A DNA stretch of 64,000 nt, taken from contig CM055095.1 of assembly GCA_029204225.1 (NCBI GenBank), positions 44,689,446 to 44,753,445 of the forward strand, given 5' to 3'. Both the position numbers and the translations under genes were made by a program. Below the pieces are notes generated by a model. That model ran no database searches, was not told the origin of the DNA, and saw only the letters and a program-made list of their open reading frames with translations. Every line of letters starts with the position of its first letter. The first letter of the stretch is position 1. Shown here piece after piece: positions 9,900 through 23,749 of this stretch. This DNA comes from Diphasiastrum complanatum (Eukaryota > Streptophyta > Lycopodiopsida > Lycopodiales > Lycopodiaceae).

Positions 9900-12484
9900 A
9901 TGAGCCTCGATGATGATATGCCATCTCCAAGAGGACGCCGTGTCCAGAGCAGGATCACAGAAAAGCGGGCAACTAGACGGAATCGCCCTTATAAGAGTGA
10001 GCGCAGTAGGAACGGTTCCTCCCGAGGTTTTTCAAGGTGATAAATTTGTTAATTTCATTGTTTTTTGAGTTATATAAATGTAGCTGTAGCATTCAAATTT
10101 TAGTTGGTTTTGGAGATGTATAAGCTATTCATGAGTCACAGATGGCAATTCCATATTTATGTGTATTTTTATGTGAATTTCTTGGAATATTTCTTTGTAT
10201 TTTGGAAGATTCGGGGACATTAAATGGGAGGCTTTGGGTTTTGGTCGATTTAATTGATTGAGTATGTTTTTTGTTGGTAACTGTACTTCAATCAAAGGCT
10301 AATTTTTACTCGGAGCCAGGTAATGCAGCATGTAGATGTTGAAAAGGTTTTGGATGATACATTCGCTTCGTTTTTATCAGCTTTATGGAGAAAAACAGTA
10401 TGAAATCAAGAAAAAAATTTGTATTGTTTTCAAAACTTGATGTCATGCCAGAGGTTATTGTTTGTTTCTGACACATTAATGCACATCTTCTTTGGTCACT
10501 GCCTTGCATATTTCCATGGTGTTCTTTTATTATTGGAAAATGTGTTCAAAGGATCAAAGCAGGATAGGATGTTTACTGGTATAAACTGTTTATTTTTCTC
10601 TTAAGCCTGTCGTCCTCCATTTCTGCATGCCAACTATGATGGATTGCTGTTCGCCTTTGATCAAATTATTAGCCTGTCTTGTTGTCTTTGGTTTTTGCCA
10701 ACTTGCTTGCTTGTCTATGAATCGTGTCTTGTTTACAGATCAAGTGAACTGTGTAACAATTGCAAGAGGCCGGGACATTTTTCTCGAGACTGCCCTTATG
10801 AAGCTGTTTGCAACAACTGTGGGGTATCTGGGTAAGCCTAATCTCAATTTTGTAGTGAAGCAAAGTTGTCTCTAGTTAGGAAATTCAAGTCTCAAGTATA
10901 ACTAGTTTTTTGGATGGCGATACTTTTGGCTTCCTTGCAGCCTATTTATGCTCTTTTTGCATGTCCCTTTTCTCTACAGCTCCTCTGTGGTGGTCGTCTC
11001 TGTTTTGGATGTTGAATTTTCTTCGTGTTATTTCTCCTTCGTGGTCTATCTTTATCATCTTCTATCGCTTGTCAGGTTCTTACAGATTTTTTGTTAATTT
11101 TCCGGGTCATTTTTTCAAGCACATGTCTTTCATTTGGAATTCAGTAGGAGCTTTACATTTTTTAACATATTGATTGGAAGTCTATTGCCCATATACAATT
11201 TTGTTTGCCTGTCCATGCTGTAAACAAGGCTGAAATCTTTTCCAAGGGCAAGAACAGCTGCATGTCCATGCTTCTCTTTCATGGTACCTTGCTCTTTTTT
11301 TGTGAGGAAGGCTATAGGTTGCACTCCAATTTTCCTGTTGAGACTGGCGTATTTCAGCCTTCCCTTAATCCTCCAGCCCATGATCGACATGCCTTTATTT
11401 CGTTTGTATGTCTGATTAGTCTCTTAAAAAAGGTCTCTGATGAGTTTTTGAAGATTTTTTAGATCTTGGGGGAGTGACCTAAATTGGATGGATGTTGCCA
11501 ATATCTTCTCTCTGCTTGTCTTTATGTTTTTTTTTCTCTCTTCAGCATCTTCTTTGCATAGTTCATTGCATGATTACCTTTTCTTCTAGGAATCTAGGCT
11601 TCAATCAGGACTTGTTCCATCTTTTAACATTTACTTCTTGTTGATTTCGGCTATTATTATACTTTGATGAATCTCAACTTAAACTATTTGAATCTTGCCA
11701 CATTGATGTGAAGATCTGATCTTTTTCCACTCCTATTGTCAACTAAGGATACATTGTTGGATGCTAAGGAGTGTATGCGAGATATATAATGTGTTCTCTT
11801 CACCATTTTTCTCTCCACATTGTTTTGATTTTCTTGTTAGTGAACAGGTCTTTCTCATAGAGTGACTTTTATAGTAAGAATGCCATGCTCTTAGGACCTT
11901 CCAGAATTTGAACGTTTTTTACACGTGCTTTTATGTGACTTTTTGTATGATATTTTGCCAGGCACATCGCAATAGAGTGCCCGTCAGAGCCTCTTTGTCG
12001 CAATTGTCGTAAGCCAGGTCATATTGCAAGTGAATGCCGAAATGAAGCTGTTTGCAACATTTGTGGAAAACCTGGTCACATTGCAAAAGGGTGCACTTCA
12101 AAGGACACTGCTGGCCTGCCAAAGTCGCAGCTGTGTAAGAATTGCTACAGACCAGGCCATGTGTCTGCTGATTGCCCAAATGAGAAAGCATGCAACAATT
12201 GCCGTGAATCAGGTCACTTGGCCCGTGACTGTCGCAATAGCCCTGTTTGCAATGGCTGTGGAATGGCAGGTCATATTGCACGGGAGTGTCCTCGACTTGC
12301 CATAGCTCCAAGACCCATTGTTCCATTGCCAGAATTGTGCCATATCTGCAATCAACCTGGTCACAGAAGTAGGGATTGTTTGCTAGTTATTTTATGCAAT
12401 ATCTGTGGTGGTCGTGGTCACATGGCTTTTGAATGTCCTTCAGATCCTATGTTGGTACGACTTGGGATGCTGAATCGATATTAA
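9900..12484 (+). CDS. CCHC zinc-knuckle protein with nine knuckles (CNBP/GIS2-like), three exons
   Basis: Exons 9900-10036, 10739-10831 and 11962-12484 join in phase, with GT donors at 10037 and 10832 and AG acceptors ending at 10738 and 11961, giving 250 residues. The N-terminus (1-48) is basic and Arg/Ser-rich. Nine Cx2Cx4HxChydrophobic-type knuckles follow at about 51-64, 70-83, 89-102, 108-121, 135-148, 154-167, 173-186, 203-216 and 222-235; each keeps C, C, H and C. Proteins of this family bind single-stranded nucleic acid and act in RNA metabolism or translation. That role is inferred from the family. Plant relatives I know have about eight knuckles, so the 203-216 unit may be extra. 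The knuckles are more regular than in retroviral Gag and the gene has introns, so this is a host gene. No disabling change is seen. Confidence 0.9.
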
Positions 12485-13064
12485 AAGTATCTGTTATACG
12501 TTGAAGTACATTTTGACGGTGTCTGAGTTACCATTACAGCACTAGCTAATGTGGACATGTAGCGTAGTTTTAGCCTGTGTAAGTTCAGTTGGACAAAATT
12601 CTGTTTTTTTCAGACAGCTTGCTTTCAATGACAAATCTATGCTTTGTGTTTGATTTTGTAACACGATGCCACAATGCCAGAGTATTTGTTTTGTACTGGA
12701 CATGGGTATTGAGTGTGGGAATCTTTAATTTGAATTCTTGTGCGTCGTATTCACTTCAGCGAAATTGATCTCCAGATCTTGAGGGGTGAGGAAAGTTGCT
12801 CTCAAGCAATGGCCACAGTTTCCATGGACATTAATCCTAAAATTTCCTAATCGGTGCATTTTTGTCTTTAATGCCTGCAGCATCAGACAAAATAACAACA
12901 TTCAGATTCACCCAATAAAACATCGTGAGATGCGTATATAATACCAAAGAAATTTAGTAGATGAAAATAAAAAAAAGTGGCTTGAGAGTAGAGACTTGCC
13001 TAACAGTAATGCGAAGTGCTCAGTTTTTCTTTCCATTCTGACCATGGGAGGCAGAGTAAAATAA
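12485..13064 (+). other. 3' untranslated region and downstream flank of the zinc-knuckle gene
   Basis: T-rich sequence follows the TAA at 12482-12484. A polyadenylation site cannot be fixed by eye. No other gene is seen before the copia fragment at 13,065. Confidence 0.5.
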
Positions 13065-13650
13065 CTATAGGAAGCTAGTTTGTTCACTCATGTATATCTA
13101 ACCATCTCAAGACCTGATCTTAGCTATTGTGTTGGTAGATTAAGTCAATTTATGCATGATCTTAGTGCGGAGCATTGAAAGCTAGGCAAGAGAGTATTGA
13201 GGTACATCTTGGGTTCTATAGATTTTGGCATTGTTTATGGAAGATTATCACTATCTTGTATGGATTTTCAGATTTAGACTTTTTTGGAGATCAAATGGAT
13301 AGGAAATCCATAAGTTCAAATGCTATTTTCATAGGTGATAAAGTTATTTCTTAGATGTCGAAGAAACAAGCAACAACTCATTGTCATCTAGTGAGGTTGA
13401 GTACAAAGCTCTTACATTTTGTATGAAAGAGATGCTACGGATCAAAATGATGGTCATGGATTTTCACTTGCTGGATTTTTCAGAGAGTCCAATCATATTT
13501 TTTGATAACCTTTCAACCCAAATATTGGCAAGCAATCCTATTTTTCATGCAAGGAGCAAGCATATTGAAGTGGCTTATCATTTTGTGAGAGAACAAGTCA
13601 TGGCAAAGGACGTGGAGCTTCAACATCCCATGTCTCTTTCTGAGTGCTAG
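13065..13650 (+). pseudogene. Copia RT end and RNase H fragment
   Basis: The start matches 4670-4800 of the element at 1138 nearly word for word (kLVCSLMYI and CVGRLSQFM blocks, with stops). It continues into RNase H: SSEVEYKALTFCMKEMLR, then FFDNLSTQILASNP and ARSKHIEVAYHFVREQVMAK. It ends at LSEC without the LTR-proximal tail. Several stops and indels show it is dead. Confidence 0.8.
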
Positions 13651-13654
13651 GATC

Positions 13655-13946
13655 TTGTCCTATCGATTATTTTACATTGATCTAATTCGGATTCTACTTT
13701 GTGTTCTAAATCTGTAATTCTGCTAATAGAGAGCATATTTGTAGAAAGAATTGGTACATCAAAGACACTTGAAAATAGTTTGGATTGATCATTTGCAAAG
13801 CTTAATCTTGCTGTACCTTCACCTTTGATGGCTTGTGTGCTATTGTCGTCCAGGTGAATATACTTCTTGGTACTGTAAGGTGCATAGAATGCATCTTGAT
13901 CCTCTTCTTGATTCGGTTGAGGTGCCTCTGCAGTTACATTTGCCAT
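13655..13946 (-). pseudogene. Copia protease-region fragment
   Basis: The minus strand reads KYIHLDDNSTQAIKGEGTAR and then VFDVPILSTNMLSISRITDL. This is the block between the copia protease active site and GAG-pre-integrase. It lies head-on to the plus-strand fragment before it, so they come from different insertions. Confidence 0.65.
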
Positions 13947-14325
13947 CTGATTCCCTTTTTTGTTCTTGGCTTGTAGTATATGAAAACCTTAAATCTTACA
14001 AAACAGCTTCTTCTTTTTCAGCGGATTCGACTACTCTTGATGTTGTGTCGGCTTTTGAATCGACTTCGATTGTTTTGGGTCTTTTGTCTTTTGCTTATTC
14101 GAGCTTCTATTGGTGTATAAGATGTGAGAGTTTACTGTTGAGAAACTGGAGGGTTAGTTGCTTTTGGTGTCTTCTGGCAGCAACATCGTGATGACTCGTG
14201 ATAGAGTCAACTTTGGGTGTGTTGTGATGATCATCACCCAGTTGTTGTATGAGCTTGGCAAGCTTGATAGCAGTGTCATTACTGTGTCTTGATCATCTAT
14301 GACTGATCCGACAACAATCATTTGT

Positions 14326-15325
14326 TGCAACAAATTCTTGAAGTGATTGATGTGATTATTGTCGAAGAATAGAATATAAGAATCCAGAATAGATGGATGA
14401 ATAGGTTTAATAATTGAATCGAAACAATCCTGCTACTGCGCGAAGGTAGTGGTCGACTAATTTCTTCGGTGCGTGCACTACTATAATAGTAGGCGAATAC
14501 AAAATAAAGCTTAATTACATTTATGCGGAAGTGGAAGAGCAGATAGTCAGACAAATCAATTAGAGAGTAAAAAAAACATGAAACATTGACAAAAATATGA
14601 ACGCAAAACCAATAGTAATTTATTCAGATTGAATGTATAGAAATACAAGTTAGATGTTGTTGGTGAGCACAAATCAATAGCGGATGAAACTGCGTGCTCA
14701 CAAAGCTAACAACGATATGTAATAGCTATGATCTTATTTTGACAATCAGTCTGAAAGAAAGAAACGATGTTTGAAGGCATCTACTATGTCTGTCTCTAAT
14801 AAGCTGTCACCTTGGCGTCTATGAGCGCTCGAGTGCATATAGAATTAGCCTATAATGCCTGGTTATAGTCAGTATTAGCATTATTAATTGATTATAATGA
14901 TCAACTATATACAATTTACAGTTGTGCAGATGTATGGACAAGAAGATGGCATGGAGCCGTTGCGTCGTCTGTAGTAGACCGTGGCTGCTACTGTCATTGT
15001 CCAAGTAGTTGAACATTATAGGAAGTGGTGTGAGAGGGCTTTGCTTGTTCGGAGTCGAGCATGTTGCTACCGACAATCAATTAAGTCGAGATAGTCATTT
15101 GACGGTCCTTGATGATAGTCGGTCGACTCGACAAGTTAGGCTTTTCCGATAAGTCGACCAACTCCGAAAAGACGGGTAACTTCGACATGTCAGACTGCCA
15201 CTCTCTTGCCTGTCTTTGATAATAGAGTATTTCTACAAACTGTGTGACAATGCGTGTAAAACTGTAGCAATATTAATGAAACTAGATTAACATGGGATTT
15301 AGGAAGTAGAGGTATAAATCCAACA
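14326..15325 (-). mobile_element. Probable copia 3' LTR, left limit unclear
   Basis: On the minus strand a polypurine tract (about 15,326-15,336) is followed by TGTTGGATTTATACC, an LTR start. Part of the body (gagcacaaatcaatagcgga at about 14,666-14,687) recurs at 33,048-33,070 inside the second copy of this LTR family. The distal end is a guess. Confidence 0.5.
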
Positions 15326-16190
15326 ACCCCCCTTAATCTGGATCCATGAATGTCTTGATCTTTAGACTAAGCAATGCACAAAATTTGTTGTGTGCATTAA
15401 TGCTCAAAGCCTTGATAAACACATTTGCGATCATGTTTTACATCCGACAATATGTTAAGCTTACCTCTCTCTCGAGAATCTTATTCCTTAAATAGTGATA
15501 TCGAATCTCAATGTGCTTACTCCTAGAGTGAAATTTAGGGTTGGTCGATAAGACAATGGCACTTTGATTATCAGAAAACATAATTGTAGGAGTGTACTGA
15601 TTCAAACTAATATTTGACAGTAAATTTTTCAACCAAATGAAAGAGCAATAGAGGTCTTCTTACGACTGTTCCAGGAGAAAAGACCACTATTGCAAAAGAA
15701 TGTAAATCCAGATGTGGATTTACGAGTATCTACATCTCCTCCCTAGCTCGCATCTGAATATCCACTTAGCTGATGAAGATTATCGTTGTCGACTTCTCTA
15801 GTATAGCAGATGCACTGGTCCATTGTAGCTCGAATATATCTCATGAATTTGATAAGAGACTTCTAATGTATGATGTCAGGATTAGCCATGAATTGGCTTA
15901 GTAAGCTACTTACAAAAGCAATGTCAGGTTTTGTATAGACCATTGCATACATAAGAGAGCCGAGTATCGACTATTACAGATACTCTCTCATGCGCTCCTT
16001 TGTTTGAGGACATTGATCCTTCGACAGTCATAGGCCTGGATCCGTTGGTGAGTGAGCTTCTTTGCAATTAATCAGATTATATCCGATAAGAGTATTATGA
16101 AGATATCTTTGTTGAGTAATGTAAATCAGTCATCTCTCTCTGTCTCTGTGGATTTGAATTCCTAGACAGTAGTGAGCCTCACCCAGATCG
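15326..16190 (-). pseudogene. Copia pol remnant (RNase H and RT, minus strand)
   Basis: The minus strand carries FSDNQSAIVLSTNPKFHSRS and KHIEIRYHYLRNKILEREV (RNase H), and degraded RT blocks up to 16,190. Layout and wording match the element at 33,600-35,390, so both are copies of one family with the LTR on the left. Confidence 0.75.
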
Positions 16191-16194
16191 GTCA

Positions 16195-17143
16195 TGTTGA
16201 ATTCGGAAGACAACATCTATTTACCATCCTTCAGTCTACAACAAATCTTGCTAGAACAAATCATGCATGATAGAATCCTTGCTGTTTGTTGGTTCTGCTT
16301 TGTGAATAGGGCATGCATGCATGGAAATCTGTGTCTGGGAGAAAGTGTAGGTGAAGTGCATGTGAATGGAAAGATTTACCCTCTGCTGGGTTGTAAGGAA
16401 TCTAGTAGCAGCAAGATGGCTGTTGGGCGGCCGTGGTGATATGATCACACCTACTTCTTCTTTAGCTCAAACCTATTATGAACCTATATGTAAGAAAACC
16501 CTATTTGGGAAGCAGAAATCCATGCATTCAAGGATCCAGATTAAGGGGGGTGTTGATTTCTATCTTCTCCATCCCTTATCTCTGGCTGAAACTTCTTGTT
16601 ACAGTAGTAAACAAGCTTTGGTGGTTGTGGCGAGCTAGTGGAGACGAGGTGCGCCACTGTAAACTTGTTTTTTGGAGAAATGGGAGAGGCTGATCCGTCC
16701 TAATGGAGGCCATGATGCAGGAGTGTAACCAACAAGGGCAGTTGGTGGCCGAGTAGCGGATCTGGAGGCTATTGCGACTGTGGAGAGCTTTTGAGTATTT
16801 GGAAATCTCTATTAGGGCTTGTGGTCAAATGTCTTCCTTGGAAACCCTTTCATGATTAAGGTTGTGGCCTAAAAGTTGCATTTTATGCATGGGCTTTTTT
16901 TTTTGTTACCTAAGTAAACCTGTGTGGGGTTTAGGTAGGCTTTGGCTTGTTTTGCATATGAGGAGAGCCTTATGTATTTTTAGACACTGGCTACTCTTCC
17001 AGTAATTGTATGTAGAATGGCTAGACCTACTACTTAGTAACCATGAGTAAAACTTATATCGATTCAAGAAGACAATTTATAGGAATCTGACTAGATCGAT
17101 GAGGGAGTGAGTTTTTGATTCTCTAGGCCATACCCAAGAATGA
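16195..17143. other. Unassigned stretch
   Basis: No recognisable coding sequence. Two overlapping 70-90 codon frames at 16,194-16,693 have no features that suggest genes. The joins to copia pieces on both sides suggest old insertion debris. Confidence 0.4.
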
Positions 17144-17179
17144 GTGGGACAGTATAAATTTTGCTATCCTAACATGCTG

Positions 17180-19654
17180 TCTATGAATTTGGTTCATAGA
17201 TTTAGGATTGACAGTAACATATTCGTTCCTCATGGGTTACCTTTTCCAAGACAATACTCGGTTCAAGAAAATTTAATTTCTCGTGTTGGAAAGTTGCTTG
17301 ATTGTGGTTGTCATGTGAAATTAAGAAAGGTGATAAGGTCCTAGCTAATGGATCTAGATATGGTGGCATCTTCAAGTTAAATTCTTATGAACATGCAAAT
17401 TATTGTGAAATTGCTTTTATGTCTAAGGAGGAGTTATGGCAGAGGAGGTTGGGACATCCCGACTACAAATCTATGCTTTCTATGATCAAGAATGATAAGG
17501 CTATTGGCCTACCAAGATCACTTTCCAAAGATATCAAGCCATGTGAGGCTTGTGCTATTGCAAAATCACATAGAAAGCCATATCAAAGGTCTTCTATTAA
17601 GAGTCTTCATACTTTGGAATAAATTCACTCAGCTGTTCACTTTTCTTCCTAAAAAAGTATTGGTGGTGCTACTTGTTTTGTTATCTTCATTGATGATTTT
17701 ACAAGATATACTTGGTTGTACCTTCTTTCTTCAAAAGAAATGGTATTTGAACACTTCCTAGTTTTCAAAGCTTATGTTGAGAAGCAGTTTTCTTTCAAAG
17801 TTAAAGCTTTGAGATGTGATGGAGGAGGTGAGTACATCTCCAACAAGTTCTATGATTATTGTGAGGTTGAAGGGATTAAGAGAGAATTTTCTTGTGGTTA
17901 TTCCCCATCTCAAAATGGGTTGCCAAAAGAAAAAATCGATCTCTATGTGAATGTGCTAAAGCAATTCGAGTCGAAGCCTCTTTGCCTATTGAATATTGGG
18001 GAGAAGCAATTAATTGTGCAATATATTACCTCACAATACACTTGCAAGAAGATCATCATATGAAGTCTTATTCAAGAAGAAACCTAAGGTTGATCATCTT
18101 AGAGTTTTTGGATGTGCTTGCTTTGTTCATGTACTCTTAAAAACAAGGAAAAGAGATGATCCAAATTCAACCAAAGGGATCATGGTTGGATACTCATCCA
18201 ACAAGAAGGCATACAAAATTTATGTTCCTTCTATCTCAATTATAATTGAGAGTAGAGATGTTATTTTTCATGAGAATAAAAAATACATCTTTGATGAGGC
18301 CGAGATCAAAGATTCTCCTATCATCACCCTTGAAGACTATCATGGAGGGATGGGGCCGAGAATTAAGGAGGAGTAACCTCGAGTCTTCTCACCAAGGAGA
18401 TCACAAAGGAAAAGATCCGAGCCTAAGAGGCTCTCATATGGAGATAAAGGCAAACAAGTGGAACTCAACTCCACTAATTATGCATATTTTGTTTTGACAC
18501 ATGAAGAGCCAAAGGATGTACATGAAGCACTCAACTCAAGAGAATGGTTTCTAGCCATGAAGGAGGCGTATGATGCATTGATTACCAACAAGACATGGGA
18601 GCTTGTGGATCTTCCATCCAACAAGCACACTATTGGTTGCAAATGGGTTTTTCGAGTCAAATATAATCAAGATGGCACAATCAACAAATACAAGGCAAGA
18701 CTTTGTGCAAAGGGCTTTGCCCAGGTTTATGGACTTGATTATGAGGAGACTTTTGCTCATGTTGCAAAGATGGTATCAATAAGAATCATCATATCTATTG
18801 CTTGTTTTTTCAAATGGCAAGTTTTTCAACTAGATGTCTCAAATGCTTTCATATCTAGAAGAAGAGATTTATATGGAACAACTTCCTGGGTTTATCCAAG
18901 ACAAGACCAAAGTTTGCTTGCTCTTCAAAAGTCTCTATGGACTAAAGCAAGCACCAAGATCATGGTATTCTCGACTTAACACTTTCCTTATCTCACTAGG
19001 ATTCAATCTTAGCAACTTTGATCCTTCCTTGTATATCAAGTTCTATGCTAGTGATATTGTCATTCTTCTAATTTATGTTGATGATATTATCCTAAGTGGG
19101 AGTTGTATCAATTTAGTTGAGGAAACTAAAATTGCACTTGGAGGAGAATTCAAGATGCAACATCTTGATTAGAATTAAAGATTGACTTCCATAATGAAAA
19201 AGCTTTTATTTGTCAATCTAAGTATGCTCTTTCAATGTTGAAAAAGTTTAATATGCTAGATTGGAAGAGTATTGATACTCCTATGGAGCGAATTGTAAAA
19301 GACCCTAATAAAGGTGATGAAAGATCCTTTGAGGACATCACTCTTTTTAGGAGTCTTATAGGCTCCTTAATTTGGCTTACCATAACTAGGCCTGATTTAA
19401 GTTTTAGTGTCCATAAGTTGAGCCAAGCTATGCAAAAACCTATTATTCATCATTGGAAAATGGCCAAAAGGGTACTTAGGTACATATCTTCAACCTGTGA
19501 TTATGGTTTGTTATACAAAAGTGAAGATCTTTCTATTGTTGGCTATTATGACTCGGATTTTGCTAGTGATAAAGTAGATCGAAAATCTACAAGTGCATAT
19601 CTCATATACCTTGGAGGAAACTTAATATCTTGGCTTTCTTCATTTTTAAGTTAA
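17180..19654 (+). pseudogene. Copia pol remnant (integrase, RT, RNase H start)
   Basis: In order: GAG-pre-integrase with a zinc-binding integrase head (LWQRRLGHPDYKSM, CEACAIAKSHRKPYQ), integrase core (FIDDFTRYTWLYLL, LRCDGGGEYISNKF), the DUF4219-like tail (GCACFVHVLLKTRKRDDPNS), RT (IGCKWVFRVKYNQDGTINKY, LIYVDDIILSGS at about 19,070) and the RNase H start (VGYYDSDFASDKVDRKSTSA). At least five frameshifts break it. It lacks Gag and both LTRs. It is related to the element at 1138 but is a distinct family. Confidence 0.85.
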
Positions 19655-19659
19655 CCCAT

Positions 19660-22400
19660 AAATCTTCCACTGAAAGATCCGTTAACTTTGCAAGTATCAG
19701 TCTCAACAATAATTGATCATATGCCTATGTTCACCGACTAGGTTAAGTGCACCAATAACTCTAGTAACTAAGAATACATAGTAGATTCGTACAAGATTAA
19801 TTGTGCACATGTGAATAGTCTCACTATGACCAAGTACATAAACACATTGTTATCTAGTAGATTCCTCCAGAATCCACATATGTTACTCACATATTTCACC
19901 GAGAATCTTGTAACTCAACTACTAAAATTTTTCTATTTCTCATGAGTAAATAACATATCCGGAAAATCTCCGAGATGAATAACATTCACTCTCAGCAGCT
20001 TTCCAATCCAACTTACCTCTAGTTACATAATTTCTTCCACTCAATCAACCGCTCTCTGATCCTAGTACTCACACTAAGATTAGGTTGAAGATCCAAGACA
20101 TAACTCTCAAACTTAACTTCTGATCAAACTTACTCCTATTCCAATATAAATGGAATTAGCAACCTTTGACCTTTCATTGTACTACTTATAGATGATGATT
20201 TCAAATTTCAAACATGTTTCAGATCCATATTGTCCACGCAATCCCTAGAGAATTTCTCTTATTCGAAATGTTTTAATTAGGTATCTTACTTTGAATCTAT
20301 TTGAAATCACTTTCAGAAAAATCTCATTTCTATACCACAGCTGGTTCTCTTCCAAAAACTACGCATCCCACATATTCCCAAATAGAATTTTATTCCATCA
20401 CTTCACCCTTCCTTTTACAGAAATTATCAATTTCAATGAAAGTTAACTGAAAAAATGATATATGAAAATATCAAAATCCATGAAAAGTGATTGCCTTTTT
20501 TTGAGCTTGTAAGTGTAAGCTACACCAAAACAAAAAAGTGATAAGAATCTCAACAATTAACATAAATTTTTTTAAGATATTTACATTCATCAAAATCTAT
20601 CAAAATGACAAACGGTGCGACAATAGCTTGTGTTTGATCCCTAAACTTAATTTTCAAATTCTATACATATGTAGATCAATGGGTTTATGATTTTCCATGG
20701 GTCTATCATTAGTTTCAAGGTCATGACTGCTAGCCCGTCACATTGATTGATATCCAATATTATTGTTGTATTTCTTATTTGTTTGGCTTCATGAATTTGA
20801 TTTCTTTTTTTAAAAGTCTGCGTAAACTTTAAAAGAAAATTTAATAATATCCTTTTTTTTTTAAATTCTATCAAAATTGGGATACTCCTAGGTCTTGTAG
20901 TAGTAGTTAGGGTGACTCTTAGGATTCTCCTTTTCTACTATGGTGTCCTTGACCCAGAACAAATTTTGAATTACGAACAGAAAATAAAGGGTCTTTCCTT
21001 TGGGACAACAACTTGACAAGATACTTGACGCATTCTTTCAAACTCTGAAAAATAAAATTGAGAATGAAAGAGCATTAGAAATTTGTACTATGCTAAGCAC
21101 AACTTACAAAAATAGCAATAATGAAATAGAAATCATTTATGAAAGCAAAAGAGATATACTTATTTTAAATTTTTTGAATTTTGGATCATAAATGGATCTA
21201 CAATTGATCCTCAAGAGGTGTTGGATGCTAGTTACATTGATCTTCCATAAATCTAAAGATTAGATCTTGATCTACATCAAAAACATCGCAAGAACAACTA
21301 CGAATTTGATCAATTTAGTGGATGAGCGGCCTCACACATGTAAAAAGATGTCACTGTTTGGATAGTGGACAGAGAGTGAAGTACATTACCTATTGATAGT
21401 ATTCAATGCATAAAATCACAACACAAATGGTAGAAACAACATGGATTTGCCTCAAAATCAAGATCTCTCATCAAATTTGATATTCACAATGATGATCTAT
21501 ATATAGATCAAGTACATTTCAACCTGATATGCTAACTCAGCAGGCCTGGCACATGTGAGAAATGCCACATCACTTCAGATCCACCAATCAATGCTAGATA
21601 AGCACCCGCCTCTTTGATTCCTAGATTGATGCCATTGCCTCACCATGATTTTCCTTGATTTGAGGTAGTTTCCCCAACTTTTAGGAACTTACAAAATCAA
21701 CTCCTATGATCATCTACTAATGTTTTCCATATATGTACACACGTGAGAACGCCTCTCACACGTGTGCATACAAAAATGAGACTTTAAAAAAAAAAAACAA
21801 AGTACCTTGTACTCTGCAATAGAAAATGCATAATGCAATAGGTCAAATGCTCACAGAGAATACCTTCACTCTAATAACATAAAGCAAGCACACAAGTAAA
21901 CATAGCATGTTATCCTTTGGATGTCGTCCTTAAGTAACTTTTTTAACAAGGGCTTGTGTCCCATGACATACCTTAGATGAGCGTGTCGCAAGGGCATGGG
22001 CTACATGGGCTCATCACCATTGGGTGAAACATCCTACATGCATCAAACTTGACATGCACTGACTTTTTCAAAAATGATACAGTCAAACTAGTTATGACAC
22101 TCATTTCAACTGGAAAGTGAATCGAATTTAATCAAAATATTAATAGACATTTGTCTTATTTTTTCAAGTGATAAAGCTCTACAGTTCCCTTTTTTTTTTC
22201 AAATTAAAGTTCTTCGAGTTGTTTTCAATAGGTTTATTCAGACTTTCGAAAAAAAAACTCCTGATTTGAATGATTGGCAACTCTGATGCTAGTACAAACT
22301 ACATAGCTACAGAATGCTGGTAGCACCTAAGCCAAACAACCCACTTAAACATTACAACTAAGCGACCACTGACCAGAAACACACATGAACTAGACCATAC
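19660..22400. other. Long intergenic stretch without recognisable genes
   Basis: AT-rich, with poly-A and poly-T runs (20,852; 21,785; 22,191). Short frames such as 21,000-21,191 show no family resemblance. Parts of 21,300-21,770 resemble copia LTR leaders in tone but were not matched to another copy. Confidence 0.4.
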
Positions 22401-23749
22401 CAGATACAATCCAAGGCCCGAATAATTGTGTCAACTATAACCAGCTTTTCTCGCTCTGGGCATTTGGAGCCAAATATTGAGGGTTACAGCTCACAGAAAC
22501 ATTTGCATTCTAAAAACAGCCTATTCTCAGCAAGGGGAGGAAAAGTAACTGAAGACTTGCAATACTTTTTAGTTGCAACTTGTCCACATAATCATGAAGC
22601 ATGCATCAAAAAGGCTGTGAAGTGAAGTCAATAATAAATATAAGCTTAATAATAGCTCAAAGGTAAGCTGCAGCTGAAGAGCGCAATATTGCGACAATAT
22701 GTTGTGAAAATTAGATCATTTTGTGGAAGGTATGTGGTGTGATGACACAAAAACTGGCAAGCTTGACTGAAAACTGCATAGCATTCAGATTGAAACTTCT
22801 GGAAGCATCGACGAAGAAAAACACAGGCAGAAGATAAGCTTCAGGGGACAGGAGTGGCTTATGTGACCACTCACAGATGAATTGATAAAAGAAAATGCAA
22901 AGACTGGCTGTCGAAAAATCCCAGCAATATCTCCTGGGGTGCTGTTTCTTTTGCAGTGTAATATTGTCAACTTGTAAGGTTTCCAGTTTGCAGAAAGTTG
23001 CCGGTAGGGGTAGTTGATGTTATTACAGTTCCAAATTCATATTACAAATCAAAGTTTGTGCCAATAATCTGATTTTTCACGAAACAAAAAAATGTGACAA
23101 TGTAAGCTCTGTATGGAACGTGTTCTGTACGTCGAATGGAATGAGGTTATTACAAATCAACATACAATTGTGAAGCAAGAATCTTCCTTTAAGTACTATG
23201 TAGGAATGTCATATAAAAACAAAAAACGGCTCCAGCACACCCAACCATAATCAAGATTCAAAAGTAAAGATTTCATAACTGTGAACAAGATTAACATGTA
23301 CAAAATGATAACATTGATTTTTTTTTTATTAAAGTTGAAGATTACAAAAAGAGCACTACTTGCAAAGGGTGCATTGTGATTGCAAATTCCCACCCAACCT
23401 GCCTTTTTTGGAAAGGCTTGATAGGGCACACCTGAGTAGCAGTAAATCAGGGTCCAGACGAACTAAAACTCCAAATAAATTCCAGGTCAAAATGACGAAT
23501 TATCTTTTAAAGCTCCACCCGAGAACAGAACTATATGCGACAAAGAAACTAATGACATCTAACTTGGCATACTACACCAGAGAAAAGATCATCGGAGACT
23601 AAATACAACCTGAAGTAAATAGCCCTTGCTTACTCAGGATGCTAAAACATCAGTGAAATGCCAGCATTTCTTTGAAGCAGAAGTTCCTCAATAGTAGCAT
23701 TTGCAAATGGGGTATCACAACTTAGTCAGAGATGTAGATTTTAAATCTT
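22400..23749 (-). other. 3' flank of the BES1/BZR1-type gene
   Basis: This lies downstream of the minus-strand stop codon at 23,750. The first few hundred bases are probably its 3' untranslated region. No further coding exon could be joined. Confidence 0.4.

Noticed and set aside
12161..12484. Retroviral-type Gag as the source of the zinc knuckles
   Set aside because: Nine regular knuckles, two in-phase introns and an Arg/Ser-rich N-terminus fit a host CNBP-like gene; no protease or RT follows.
14318..14554. Short minus-strand frames in the copia LTR region
   Set aside because: They lie within LTR-like sequence shared with another copy and have no domain.
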